Positions 13,501 through 20,735 of a stretch of DNA of 20,791 nt are shown here, in pieces. The stretch comes from Betaproteobacteria bacterium. Its GTDB lineage: Bacteria; Pseudomonadota; Gammaproteobacteria; Burkholderiales; SG8-41. Both the position numbers and the translations under genes were made by a program. The notes beneath the pieces were generated by a model. It worked only from the letters and a program-made list of their open reading frames with translations. It was not told the origin of the DNA and did no database searches. The stretch spans positions 4,843-25,633 of the forward strand of contig JAHFRO010000029.1 in assembly GCA_023266245.1 (NCBI GenBank), written 5' to 3'. Position 1 is the first letter of the stretch; every line of letters starts with the position of its first letter.

Positions 13501-14568
13501 TCAGCCTGCCCGCCGATTTGCCTCCAGCCGCGCGTCGACCAAAGCAACCACTTCATCAAGCACATCGGACTGCATGCCCTTCCGCGCGGCTATGGCCTTC
13601 ACCAGACGGTCCACCCGCTCGATATAGGGCGCGCCGCCAAACAGGGTCCGCGCCGCAGCCGACGGGCTTGCAAGCGATAGTGCCGCGTTGGCGTATTTTT
13701 CAAATGGCACCAGGTCTTTCCCGGACGCACCCAAAGACGTGCACAACTTGACCACCCAGTTGTAAACCGACCGCGATGCTTCGATGTCGCTATGTACGGC
13801 ATCCTTGATGGATCGCATTCCATCCTTTGTTACGCAGCGATAGTTGCCGGCGATCAACATGGGCCACTTCGCCAGCGGCACAAAAACGGAGTCGTGCACC
13901 TTGAGCTTGACGGGCAATTCGATCTTGCCGTCGCCGATGTCAATCCGGACCGCTTCGATATCCGACTCCAGCTGGCGCAGGATGGCAGTGTGAGCGTCCG
14001 AATCGAAACGGGCCGCCTTGAAGTTGGTCGGCAGCTTGACTTGCAGCACGTTGACCTTTTCCTCCGGCGGGCGAATGGCCTGCGGGTCCGGGCTGCACAG
14101 CGTCATCAGCTTGGGGTCGAAGCTGTCCCAGACCGTGGGATCCGTATATGCGCCTCTGCATGCATCCGCATCAAGGCCTGGAATGCGTTTCAGGTAAGTC
14201 AGCGGCGGCATGTTCATGATCGACATGCAGGGAACCTTGGCTTTGGCCACCGCGTCCAGCAGCTCGCGCACGCCGGGCGAGCGATATTGGGGCTCTTGCA
14301 TGGCCAATGCAACGAGATCGTAGTCGGCCGGATTGATCCCTCCCGGGCCGCCGGCGGACAGTATGCCCGGCACTTTCCGCGTATCGATCTCGACGAGCCC
14401 GTTCCTGCCCTTGACCGGCATGCGCACCCGGGCGCCTTCCTGGTTGATCAAGTCCGCCTCGGCGGGGAGGCATATCAGCTTCACCGTATGCCCCGCGAGC
14501 AGCAGCTTGGCTGCCAACAGCGAACCGTAAGAGGCGCCCATGATCAGAATTTTGTAAGTGGTGTGCAT
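13501..14568 (-). CDS. Ketopantoate reductase-like (ApbA/PanE N-terminal domain) oxidoreductase
   Basis: 355 residues from ATG 14568, with GAGG 6 bases upstream. The N-terminus (YKILIMGASYGSLLAAKLLLAGHTVKLIC) is a Rossmann NAD(P)-binding fold with a GxSxG-like variant of the usual GxGxxG. The middle and C-terminal parts are mainly helical (LIAGNYRCVTKDGMRSIKDAVHSD) and could form the substrate domain. Resemblance to pantothenate-pathway PanE is limited to the N-terminal region, so the substrate is unknown. It is preceded by a truncated fumarylacetoacetate-hydrolase-like ORF whose stop overlaps its ribosome-binding site. Another frame stays open past its stop for 28 codons, raising the possibility of a frameshift. 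Confidence 0.72.
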   Translation of the reverse strand: MHTTYKILIMGASYGSLLAAKLLLAGHTVKLICLPAEADLINQEGARVRMPVKGRNGLVEIDTRKVPGILSAGGPGGINPADYDLVALAMQEPQYRSPGVRELLDAVAKAKVPCMSIMNMPPLTYLKRIPGLDADACRGAYTDPTVWDSFDPKLMTLCSPDPQAIRPPEEKVNVLQVKLPTNFKAARFDSDAHTAILRQLESDIEAVRIDIGDGKIELPVKLKVHDSVFVPLAKWPMLIAGNYRCVTKDGMRSIKDAVHSDIEASRSVYNWVVKLCTSLGASGKDLVPFEKYANAALSLASPSAAARTLFGGAPYIERVDRLVKAIAARKGMQSDVLDEVVALVDARLEANRRAG

Positions 14569-14576
14569 GCAAAACC

Positions 14577-14687
14577 TCATCTGCGCGGTGAGTTGAACAG
14601 ATCGCCTTCGTGCACGGTGATGGTGTCGCCTTCCAGCGTGCTGAAGCCGGTTTTGCCGCCGTGTTCAAAGCACAGCCACCTAGCCAT
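14577..14687 (-). pseudogene. N-terminal remnant of a fumarylacetoacetate-hydrolase-family gene
   Basis: A 36-codon ORF (MARWLCFEHGGKTG, FSTLEGDTITVHEGDLF, then NSPRR and TGA) with a strong GGAGGAG 7 bases upstream. The residues match my memory of the N-terminal lead domain of FAH-family hydrolases, which are normally about 280 residues. The catalytic metal-binding domain is entirely missing, so this is probably a deletion remnant. It may be retained because its good ribosome-binding site couples translation into the ketopantoate-reductase-like gene, whose ATG lies 8 bases past this stop. Alternatively it is a genuine small protein. Confidence 0.5.
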
Positions 14688-14823
14688 GGCTTGCTCCTCC
14701 TCAGGTGATTTCACGATGTGGGAATTTGATTCGTGGTTTGGAATCAGCATAACATGCTTTGCGGCGGGTCGTCACAAGCGCCGGATTCTTAACCTAAATC
14801 CGGAAAATATTCAGTGGCTTAAC

Positions 14824-14852
14824 TTGACAAAGGTGGAACCGCTCTTTAGACT
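14824..14852 (+). promoter_or_regulatory. Sigma70-type promoter of the tRNA-Met gene
   Basis: A perfect -35 TTGACA at 14824-14829, a 17-base spacer and a -10 TAGACT at 14847-14852. Transcription would start near 14859, a few bases before the mature tRNA 5' end at 14867. Confidence 0.7.
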
Positions 14853-14866
14853 CGCGCGCTTCCCGT

Positions 14867-14939
14867 GGCGAGTTAGCTCAGTGGTTAGAGCAGCGGAATC
14901 ATAATCCGTTGGTCCGGGGTTCAAATCCCTGACTCGCCA
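14867..14939 (+). tRNA. tRNA-Met (CAU), elongator type
   Basis: It folds as a complete cloverleaf. The acceptor GGCGAGT pairs with ACTCGCC (14932-14938). The D stem is GCTC/GAGC with loop AGTGGTTA. The anticodon stem GCGGA/TCCGT has loop ATCATAA, placing anticodon CAT at 14900-14902. The T stem CGGGG/CCCTG has loop TTCAAAT, and the discriminator is A14939. The following bases are CCCA rather than a clean CCA, so the 3' end probably needs CCA addition. The elongator assignment rests on the paired first acceptor base pair and D-loop form. A tRNA-Ile2 (lysidine-modified CAU) cannot be excluded. A T6 run follows at 14944-14949. Confidence 0.93.
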
Positions 14940-15034
14940 CCCATTTTTTGCTCACTGGAAGAGCCGTTCAGCGACTCGATATCGGCTACGATCTGCGATT
15001 GAAGTATTTGATTACGTTGTGTTACTGTGGGCTG

Positions 15035-15370
15035 ATGCGGAGATCGGCTTGGGCGGGGTTGCTGGCTTTGGCACTGGCGCTGGCCGCGACGAGTAACGCC
15101 CAGCTGCAACGTCAGCTCCCCGCCAATGGCAAGCTCGGCCAGCTCATCGGCCAGCAGCACCCGTTTCCACTCGTCCAGTTCAACAACCAGGTTCTGCGCC
15201 TAGCTCCCGGCGGGCGCATCTACGATGAGCATAACCGCACGATTTTGCACGGCTTTCTTCCGGAGCATGCGCACGTCCTGATCGTGCAGGATATGAGCGG
15301 CAACGTTGCGCTCATATATCTATTGCGCCCCGAAGAGCTGCTGCTGCTCCAGAACGCGGGCAATCGCTAG
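15035..15370 (+). CDS. Secreted hypothetical protein
   Basis: 111 residues from ATG 15035. An N-terminal signal peptide (MRRSAWAGLLALALALAATSNA, cleavage near residue 22) is followed by a small domain with FPLVQFNNQVLRLAPGGRIYDEHNRTI and VLIVQDMSGNVALIYLLRPEEL. It looks like a compact beta-rich periplasmic domain. I recall unnamed proteins with the GxRIYDxxNRTI pattern in betaproteobacteria near miaB but cannot give a function. The upstream in-frame ATG at 14948 would start immediately after the tRNA and destroy the signal peptide, so 15035 is preferred. It ends 22 bases before miaB. Confidence 0.72.
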   Translation: MRRSAWAGLLALALALAATSNAQLQRQLPANGKLGQLIGQQHPFPLVQFNNQVLRLAPGGRIYDEHNRTILHGFLPEHAHVLIVQDMSGNVALIYLLRPEELLLLQNAGNR

Positions 15371-15392
15371 CCGTACCTCTCCCGGCCGCACC

Positions 15393-16727
15393 GTGCCGCA
15401 AAAAGTTTTTATCAAGACGTTCGGCTGTCAGATGAACGAGTACGACTCGGGCAAGATGGCCGACATCCTGCGCGCCGCGCACGGCATGGAACAAACCGAC
15501 GATCCCGCAGCGGCCGATGTCATCCTGTTTAACACCTGTTCGGTGCGCGAGAAGGCGCAGGAGAAGGTGTTCACCGATCTCGGGCGCGTCAAGCATTACA
15601 AGCGCGCCAACCCGGCGCTCGTGATCGGCGTCGGTGGCTGCGTCGCCAGCCAGGAGGGCGCCGCCATCGTCGAGCGCGCGCCGTATGTCGATCTCGTGTT
15701 CGGGCCGCAGACGCTGCACCGGTTGCCGCAGATGATCGAAGCGCGCCGCGCCACCGGCAAGGCGCAGGTGGACGTGTCGTTTCCCGAGATCGAGAAATTC
15801 GACAACCTGCCGCCGGCGCGCGTCGAAGGGGCGACCGCTTTCGTCTCGGTAATGGAAGGCTGCAGCAAGTACTGCACCTTCTGTGTGGTGCCGTACACGC
15901 GCGGCGAGGAGGTATCGCGGCCGTTCGAAGACGCGCTCACCGAGATCGCCGAGCTGGCGCAGCAGGGGGTGAGGGAAGTCACGCTGCTCGGCCAGAACGT
16001 GAACGCCTACCGCGGCGCCATGCACGACGGCGAGATCGCCGACTTTGCGTTGCTGCTGGAGTACGTGGCGGCGATTCCCGGCATCGAGCGCATCCGCTAC
16101 ACCACCTCGCATCCCAAGGAGTTCACGCAGCGGCTGATCGACGCCCATGCCGGGATTCCGCAGCTCGCGAGCCACGTGCACCTGCCGGTGCAGGCGGGAT
16201 CGGACCGCGTGCTGGCGGCGATGAAGCGCGGCTACACCGTACTGGAGTACAAGTCGATCGTGCGCCGGCTGCGCGCGCAGCGTCCCGAGATCTCGATCTC
16301 GTCGGACTTCATCATCGGTTTTCCCGGGGAAACCGAAGCCGATTTCGAGGCTACCATGAGGCTCATCGAGGAGGTGGGCTTTGACGCGAGCTTCAGCTTC
16401 ATCTACAGCCGGCGGCCCGGCACGCCCGCCGCCGAGTTGCCCGATGACACCCCGCACGCGGCGAAGCTGACGCGGTTGCAGCGGCTGCAGGCGAGGATAG
16501 ACCAACAGGCCCAGGCGATCAGCTGCCGCATGGTTGGTACGCGCCAACGGGTGCTGGTGGAAGGGGCAGCCAGGAAAGACGCTGCCGAGCTCTGCGGTCG
16601 CACAGCGAACAATCGCGTGGTCAATTTCCCGGGACCGCAGCGCCTCATCGGCCAATTCGTCGATGTGACGATCACCCGTGCGCTTCCCCATTCGCTGCGC
16701 GGGGAAGTTGATGCTGCATCCCATTGA
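15393..16727 (+). CDS. miaB: tRNA-2-methylthio-N6-dimethylallyladenosine synthase
   Basis: 444 residues from GTG 15393. This start gives the family length and puts KVFIKTFGCQMNEYDSGKM at the N-terminus. The ATG at 15306 lies inside the preceding gene. MiaB is a radical-SAM methylthiotransferase acting on i6A37 of tRNAs. The auxiliary cluster ligands are Cys12, Cys49 and Cys83. The radical-SAM motif CSKYCTFC gives Cys157, Cys161 and Cys164, followed by VVPYTRGEEVSRP. A TRAM domain closes the protein (RVLVEGAARKD onward). No clear Shine-Dalgarno precedes the GTG. Its stop overlaps the phoH start, so the two are coupled. Confidence 0.96.
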   Translation: MPQKVFIKTFGCQMNEYDSGKMADILRAAHGMEQTDDPAAADVILFNTCSVREKAQEKVFTDLGRVKHYKRANPALVIGVGGCVASQEGAAIVERAPYVDLVFGPQTLHRLPQMIEARRATGKAQVDVSFPEIEKFDNLPPARVEGATAFVSVMEGCSKYCTFCVVPYTRGEEVSRPFEDALTEIAELAQQGVREVTLLGQNVNAYRGAMHDGEIADFALLLEYVAAIPGIERIRYTTSHPKEFTQRLIDAHAGIPQLASHVHLPVQAGSDRVLAAMKRGYTVLEYKSIVRRLRAQRPEISISSDFIIGFPGETEADFEATMRLIEEVGFDASFSFIYSRRPGTPAAELPDDTPHAAKLTRLQRLQARIDQQAQAISCRMVGTRQRVLVEGAARKDAAELCGRTANNRVVNFPGPQRLIGQFVDVTITRALPHSLRGEVDAASH

Positions 16728-17686
16728 AACCCGTCGAGATCGTCTTCACGCCGGTTGACAACCAGCGCCTCGCCAATCTGTGCGGGGCGCTGGATGAAAA
16801 CCTGCGCCAGATCGAAACTGCGCTCGACGTCAGCATCGCACGGCGCAGCGAACGCTTCGCGCTCACCGGCAGTCCGGGGCAGACCAGGATCGCGGCACAA
16901 GTACTACAGACGTTCTACGAGCAGGCCAAGTCCGGGCTCACGCTGGAGGACGTGCAGCTCGGGCTGATTGAAGCGGTGAGTCCACGCAAAACCATGGCCC
17001 CCGACGGCAGTCCTGCGTTGATCACGCGGCGCCAGGACCTGCACGGGCGCACCCCGCGCCAAGTGCAGTACCTGCAGAACATTCTCACCCATGACCTCAC
17101 CTTCAGCATCGGCCCGGCCGGCACCGGCAAGACCTATCTGGCGGTGGCGTGCGCGGTGGACGCGCTCGAGCGCGACGCTGTGAAACGCATCGTGCTGGTG
17201 CGCCCGGCGGTGGAAGCCGGCGAACGGCTCGGGTTCCTCCCCGGCGACATGGCGGCCAAGGTCGACCCCTACCTGCGACCGCTCTACGATGCGCTCTACG
17301 ACCTGATGGGGTTCGACAAGGTGGCCAAGATGTTCGAGCGCGGCGCGATCGAGATCGCGCCGCTCGCTTTCATGCGCGGGCGCACGCTCAACCACGCCTT
17401 CGTGATCCTGGATGAAGCCCAGAACACCACGCCCGAACAGATGAAGATGTTCCTGACCCGCATCGGCTTCGGCAGCAAGGCGGTAGTGAACGGCGACGTG
17501 ACCCAGATCGACCTGGCGCGCGGCAAGGGAAGCGGGCTGATCGAGGCGCAGGAGGTGCTCAAGAAGGTGCGCGGCATCGCGTTCACCTACTTCGACGCGG
17601 AAGACGTGGTGCGTCACCCGCTGGTGCAGCGTATCGTCAATGCCTACCAGCATCACACGCAAAAACAGCAGAACAAAGAGGCCTAG
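16724..17686 (+). CDS. phoH: PhoH-family ATPase (YbeZ type)
   Basis: 320 residues if started at TTG 16724, which overlaps the miaB TGA (TTGA). No ATG lies early in the frame, and the KPVEIVFTPVDNQRLANLCG start is family-like. Walker A is GPAGTGKT (130-137) and Walker B is VILDEAQN with Asp230/Glu231. A sensor-like GDVTQIDL follows. The first about 110 residues form the KH-like N-terminal part. The miaB-phoH(ybeZ)-ybeY-corC(ybeX)-lnt order is conserved in proteobacteria, and YbeZ is thought to partner YbeY in ribosome/RNA quality control. The TTG start suggests modest translation dependent on miaB. Confidence 0.94.
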   Translation: MKPVEIVFTPVDNQRLANLCGALDENLRQIETALDVSIARRSERFALTGSPGQTRIAAQVLQTFYEQAKSGLTLEDVQLGLIEAVSPRKTMAPDGSPALITRRQDLHGRTPRQVQYLQNILTHDLTFSIGPAGTGKTYLAVACAVDALERDAVKRIVLVRPAVEAGERLGFLPGDMAAKVDPYLRPLYDALYDLMGFDKVAKMFERGAIEIAPLAFMRGRTLNHAFVILDEAQNTTPEQMKMFLTRIGFGSKAVVNGDVTQIDLARGKGSGLIEAQEVLKKVRGIAFTYFDAEDVVRHPLVQRIVNAYQHHTQKQQNKEA

Positions 17687-17699
17687 GCTGGGACTCGCC

Positions 17700-18110
17700 G
17701 TGCAATACGCGGTCAACACGCGCAGCCTTCCCTCGCGTGCGCAGCTGCGGCGCTGGGCGCGCGCCGCGCTCGAGCGCGACGCACGCATCACGGTGCGCAT
17801 CGTCGGCAGCGGCGAGGCGCGCGCGCTCAACCGGAGCTTTCGCGGAAGGGACTATCCGACCAACGTGCTCACCTTCGTGATGCGCGGGCGGCCGCGGCTG
17901 GAAGGCGATCTCGCGCTGTGCGCGCCGCTGATCGCGCGCGAGGCGCTCGCGCAGGGCAAGAGCATCGCCGCGCATTATGCGCATCTTGTGGTCCACGGCG
18001 TGCTGCATCTGCAGGGCTATGACCATGAAACCGAGCGGCAGGCACGCGTGATGGAACGGCGCGAATCGCAGATCGTGACCCGTCTCGGCTATCCGGACCC
18101 CTATTCCTAA
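17700..18110 (+). CDS. ybeY: Endoribonuclease YbeY (rRNA maturation factor)
   Basis: 136 residues from GTG 17700, with GGGA 6 bases upstream. The ATG at 17640 lies within phoH. YbeY is a zinc metalloprotein needed for 16S rRNA 3' maturation and 70S quality control. The metal site HGVLHLQGYDH places ligands His99, His103 and His109. The substrate strand NRSFRGRDYPTNVLTF (44-59) is intact. The protein is a little shorter than E. coli YbeY (155) because the N-terminus is compact. phoH ends 13 bases upstream. A GGCGGAGG-type repeat begins at the base following the TAA. Confidence 0.94.
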   Translation: MQYAVNTRSLPSRAQLRRWARAALERDARITVRIVGSGEARALNRSFRGRDYPTNVLTFVMRGRPRLEGDLALCAPLIAREALAQGKSIAAHYAHLVVHGVLHLQGYDHETERQARVMERRESQIVTRLGYPDPYS

Positions 18111-18213
18111 GGGATGAGGGCGGAGGGCGGGGGGATGAGGGAAATCGAGAAACCCGCACGCAACGGCAGTCATAACGCGTATCTTTCATACCTCATCCTT
18201 CATCCCTCATCCC
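18111..18213. repeat. Inverted GGCGGAGG/GATGAGG repeat pair between ybeY and corC
   Basis: The left arm 18111-18141 (GATGAGG, GCGGAGG, GCGGGG, GATGAGG words) starts right after the ybeY stop. The right arm 18191-18213 (CCTCATCC, TTCATCC, CTCATCCC) ends 9 bases before the corC ATG. The arms pair imperfectly through CCTCAT/ATGAGG. The 49-base loop shows no feature. The corC ribosome-binding region is replaced by pyrimidine-rich repeat sequence. The same family recurs at 19049 and 19678. Confidence 0.9.
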
Positions 18214-18222
18214 TTGAAACAC

Positions 18223-19047
18223 ATGGCCGACGACCGACTTAAACCTTCGCTGCTCGAGCGCCTCGGCGCGTGGCTCGCGCGCGAGCCCGAGGACCGGGAG
18301 GAGCTGATCGAGCTGCTGCGCTCCTGCTACGAGCGCAACTTGGTCGACGCCGACGCGCTGGCGATGATCGAGGGCGTGCTGCAGGTCTCGGAAATGCAGG
18401 CGCGCGACATCATGGTGCCGCGCGCGCAGATGGACGCCATCGATATCAACGAATCGCCGGACCAGTTCATTCCGATGGTGATCCAGACCGGGCACTCGCG
18501 CTTCCCCGTGTTCGGCGAGAACAAGGACGACGTCATCGGCATCCTCCTCGCCAAGGACCTGCTGCGCCACTACGCGGGCGAGGAAGAATTCAACGTGCGT
18601 GAGATGCTGCGCCCGGCGGTATTCATACCCGAATCGAAGCCGCTCAACGTGCTGCTCAAGGAATTCCGCAAAAATCGCAATCACATGGCGATCGTGGTGG
18701 ACGAGTACGGCGGCGTGGCGGGTCTGGTCACGATCGAGGGCGTGCTGGAACAGATCGTTGGCGACATCGAGGACGAGTACGATTACGAAGACGTGGAAGA
18801 CAACATCGTCCCCGAGAAAGGCGGGCAGTACCGGGTGAAGGCGCTCACCGAGATCGCGGATTTCAACGCCGCGTTCGGCACGCACTACGACGTCCAGGAA
18901 TTCGATACCATAGGCGGGCTGGTGATGTCACGCTTCGGGCGCGTGCCCAAGCGCAGCGAGCAGGTGAGCTTCGACAATCTCACTTTCAAGGTGCTGCGAG
19001 CCGACAGCCGCCGATTGCACCTGCTGCAAGTCGCCAAGAAAAAGTAA
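18223..19047 (+). CDS. corC: CorC/YbeX-type CBS-domain protein (Mg2+/Co2+ efflux-associated)
   Basis: 274 residues from ATG 18223 (MADDRLKPSLLERLGAWL). A TTG at 18214 is possible. Tandem CBS domains span about 60-185, each with adenosine-binding features: MQARDIMVPRAQMDAI with GHSRFPVFGENKDDVIGIL, and AVFIPESKPLNVLLKEF with MAIVVDEYGGVAGLVTIEG. The C-terminal CorC_HlyC domain (about 200-274) follows an acidic linker (EDEYDYEDVEDN). It has no membrane segments. Family members (E. coli YbeX) are tied to magnesium homeostasis and ribosome maturation. No Shine-Dalgarno is visible, because a repeat arm ends just before the start. Confidence 0.93.
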   Translation: MADDRLKPSLLERLGAWLAREPEDREELIELLRSCYERNLVDADALAMIEGVLQVSEMQARDIMVPRAQMDAIDINESPDQFIPMVIQTGHSRFPVFGENKDDVIGILLAKDLLRHYAGEEEFNVREMLRPAVFIPESKPLNVLLKEFRKNRNHMAIVVDEYGGVAGLVTIEGVLEQIVGDIEDEYDYEDVEDNIVPEKGGQYRVKALTEIADFNAAFGTHYDVQEFDTIGGLVMSRFGRVPKRSEQVSFDNLTFKVLRADSRRLHLLQVAKKK

Positions 19048-19048
19048 A

Positions 19049-19139
19049 GGATGAGGGCGGAGGGCGGAGGGCGGAGGGGGATAGCAACCACGCCAGGGGT
19101 TCGTCGCTCGTCATCCCTCATCCCTCATCCCTCATCCTT
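19049..19139. repeat. Inverted GGCGGAGG/CCCTCAT repeat pair spanning the lnt start
   Basis: The left arm 19049-19080 is GATGAGG followed by three GCGGAGG units. The right arm 19111-19139 is four CATCCCT units. It begins 1 base after the corC TAA. The whole module reads open in the lnt frame from ATG 19051, so the annotated lnt N-terminus (MRAEGGGRRG, then SSLIPHPSSL) is repeat-encoded. Copies of the same family are at 18111 and 19678. Confidence 0.9.
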
Positions 19140-20682
19140 GGTCCTTGCCTTTCTCCTCGGCGCGGTCACGGTAGCGGGTTTCGCGCCGTTTTATCTTTTT
19201 CCGCTGCCTATCGTCACGCTCGCGGCGCTGTTCGCGCTCTGGCACCGGGCGGCAGGGGCGCGGCCGGCGGCGTTGATCGGATTTGCCTACGGACTCGGGC
19301 TGTTTCTGTTCGGGGTGTCGTGGGTTTACGTCAGCCTGCACGATTTCGGCGCGATGCCCGCTCCGCTCGCCGCGCTCGCGACTTTGTTGTTCTGCGCGTT
19401 CATTGCGCTGTTGCCCGCGGCCGCGGGTTATGCCAGCGCCAAACTCAATGTGCCGCCTGCGGTCAAGCTCGGCCTGTTCATTCCTGCTCTCTGGACGCTG
19501 GCGGAATGGACCCGCGGCTGGCTCTTCACCGGCTTTCCCTGGCTCGCCGTCGGCTACTCCCAGGTCCCGCTGAGCCCCCTTGCCGGCTACGCCCCGGTGC
19601 TGGGGGTGTACGGCGTCACGCTTTCGAGCGCCGTGACGGCCGGACTCCTCGTCGTGCTGTGGCAGCGCTGCACCACGAGGGATGAGGGCGGAGGGCGGAG
19701 GGCGGAGGGAAAAGCATGGCCTGGTATATCGTTTAAATCCCTCATCCTTCATCCCTCATCCCTCATCCTTATCGCTCTCTGGCTCGCCGGATGGGGCCTG
19801 AAGCAGATCGAATGGACCGAGCCCGTCGGCACGCCCGTCACCGTGAGCCTGCTACAGGGCAACATCGCACAGGATCTCAAATGGCGCGAGGAGCGCGTGC
19901 GCGCGACGCTCGATGCCTACCGCGGGCTCGCCGAGGCTTCCACGAGCCGCCTCATCATCCTGCCGGAAACCGCGCTGCCGCTGTTCCTGGAACAGGTGCC
20001 GCAGGACTACCTGTCGGCGCTCACCGCCCATGCGCGCAAGAACCAGGGCGACATCCTCATCGGCGTGCCCGAGCGGCTGCCGAACGGAGAGTACTTCAAC
20101 AGCGTCGTTTCATTCGGAACCGCACCCACTCAGGCCTATCGCAAGTCGCATCTGGTGCCGTTCGGCGAGTTTATCCCGCTGCGCCCGGTGCTCGGCTGGA
20201 TCGTCGGCGTGCTCGCCATTCCGCTGCAGGATTTTGCGCGCGGCGCGGAGGATCAGCAGCCGCTGGCGGTGGCGGGACAGCGCGTGGCGGTCAACATCTG
20301 CTACGAGGACGCGTTCGGCGAAGAGATCATCCGCCAGCTGCCGGAAGCCACCGTGCTGGTTAACGTCAGCAACGTCGCCTGGTTCGGCCGCTCGATCGCG
20401 CCGCAGCAGCACTTGCAGATCTCGCAGGCGCGTGCGCTGGAGACCGGCCGCTACCTGCTGCGCGCGACCAATACCGGTGTTACCGCCGCGATCGATCCGC
20501 GCGGTGAAGTTGTCGCCGGCGCCCCCGAGTTCACCGCCGCGACCGTGACCCACCCGATCCAGGGCTACAGCGGTTCCACTCCTTATGTGCGCTGGGGAAA
20601 CTACGCGGCGCTCACGCTCTGCCTCACGCTAATCGCGGTCGCGCGCTGGGCCGGATCCCGCGGCGTGCGTTCCGCCGCCTGA
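19051..20682 (+). CDS. lnt: Apolipoprotein N-acyltransferase
   Basis: 543 residues from ATG 19051, or 514 from TTG 19138, which lies at the edge of the repeat. Lnt is the inner-membrane enzyme that adds the third acyl chain to lipoproteins such as MltA. The N-terminal half is polytopic (LAFLLGAVTVAGFAPFYLF and further helices to about 245). The periplasmic nitrilase domain follows. Its triad is Glu306 (LPETALPLF), Lys365 (YRKSHLVPFGEF) and Cys417 (NICYEDAFGE), and the Lys-to-Cys spacing of 52 equals that of E. coli. Two oddities: residues 1-30 are repeat-encoded, and about 31 residues (near 210-240, RDEGGGRRAEG then LILHPSSLI) between two membrane helices come from an in-frame repeat module. 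The frame is otherwise intact. Confidence 0.94.
   Translation: MRAEGGGRRGIATTPGVRRSSSLIPHPSSLVLAFLLGAVTVAGFAPFYLFPLPIVTLAALFALWHRAAGARPAALIGFAYGLGLFLFGVSWVYVSLHDFGAMPAPLAALATLLFCAFIALLPAAAGYASAKLNVPPAVKLGLFIPALWTLAEWTRGWLFTGFPWLAVGYSQVPLSPLAGYAPVLGVYGVTLSSAVTAGLLVVLWQRCTTRDEGGGRRAEGKAWPGISFKSLILHPSSLILIALWLAGWGLKQIEWTEPVGTPVTVSLLQGNIAQDLKWREERVRATLDAYRGLAEASTSRLIILPETALPLFLEQVPQDYLSALTAHARKNQGDILIGVPERLPNGEYFNSVVSFGTAPTQAYRKSHLVPFGEFIPLRPVLGWIVGVLAIPLQDFARGAEDQQPLAVAGQRVAVNICYEDAFGEEIIRQLPEATVLVNVSNVAWFGRSIAPQQHLQISQARALETGRYLLRATNTGVTAAIDPRGEVVAGAPEFTAATVTHPIQGYSGSTPYVRWGNYAALTLCLTLIAVARWAGSRGVRSAA
19678..19770. repeat. In-frame inverted repeat module inside lnt
   Basis: The left arm 19678-19709 (GATGAGG followed by GCGGAGG units) and right arm 19737-19770 (CCCTCATCC units) surround a 27-base loop. 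The module spans about 93 bases, a multiple of three, and keeps the lnt frame open. Its sequence is nearly the same as the module at the lnt start. Exact insertion borders cannot be fixed without an uninterrupted relative. Confidence 0.92.
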
Positions 20683-20692
20683 CGAAACCCTG

Positions 20693-20698
20693 TAAAAT
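20693..20698 (+). promoter_or_regulatory. Possible -10 element for the gene beyond the window
   Basis: TAAAAT (5 of 6 consensus bases, preceded by TG) lies 10 bases after the lnt stop. No convincing -35 box was found. It may drive a downstream gene outside the window. Confidence 0.25.
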
Positions 20699-20735
20699 TC
20701 GGGGCTTAGAGCTCGTAACAAAATCAAGAACAGTT

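Noticed and set aside
12189..13565. Long N-terminal extension of the UbiH-family protein
   Set aside because: The extra 69 residues overlap the reductase-like gene and precede the standard flavoprotein start at 13358.
15312..16724. 470-codon (-) strand open frame
   Set aside because: It is antisense to miaB, which has all cysteine motifs and normal length.
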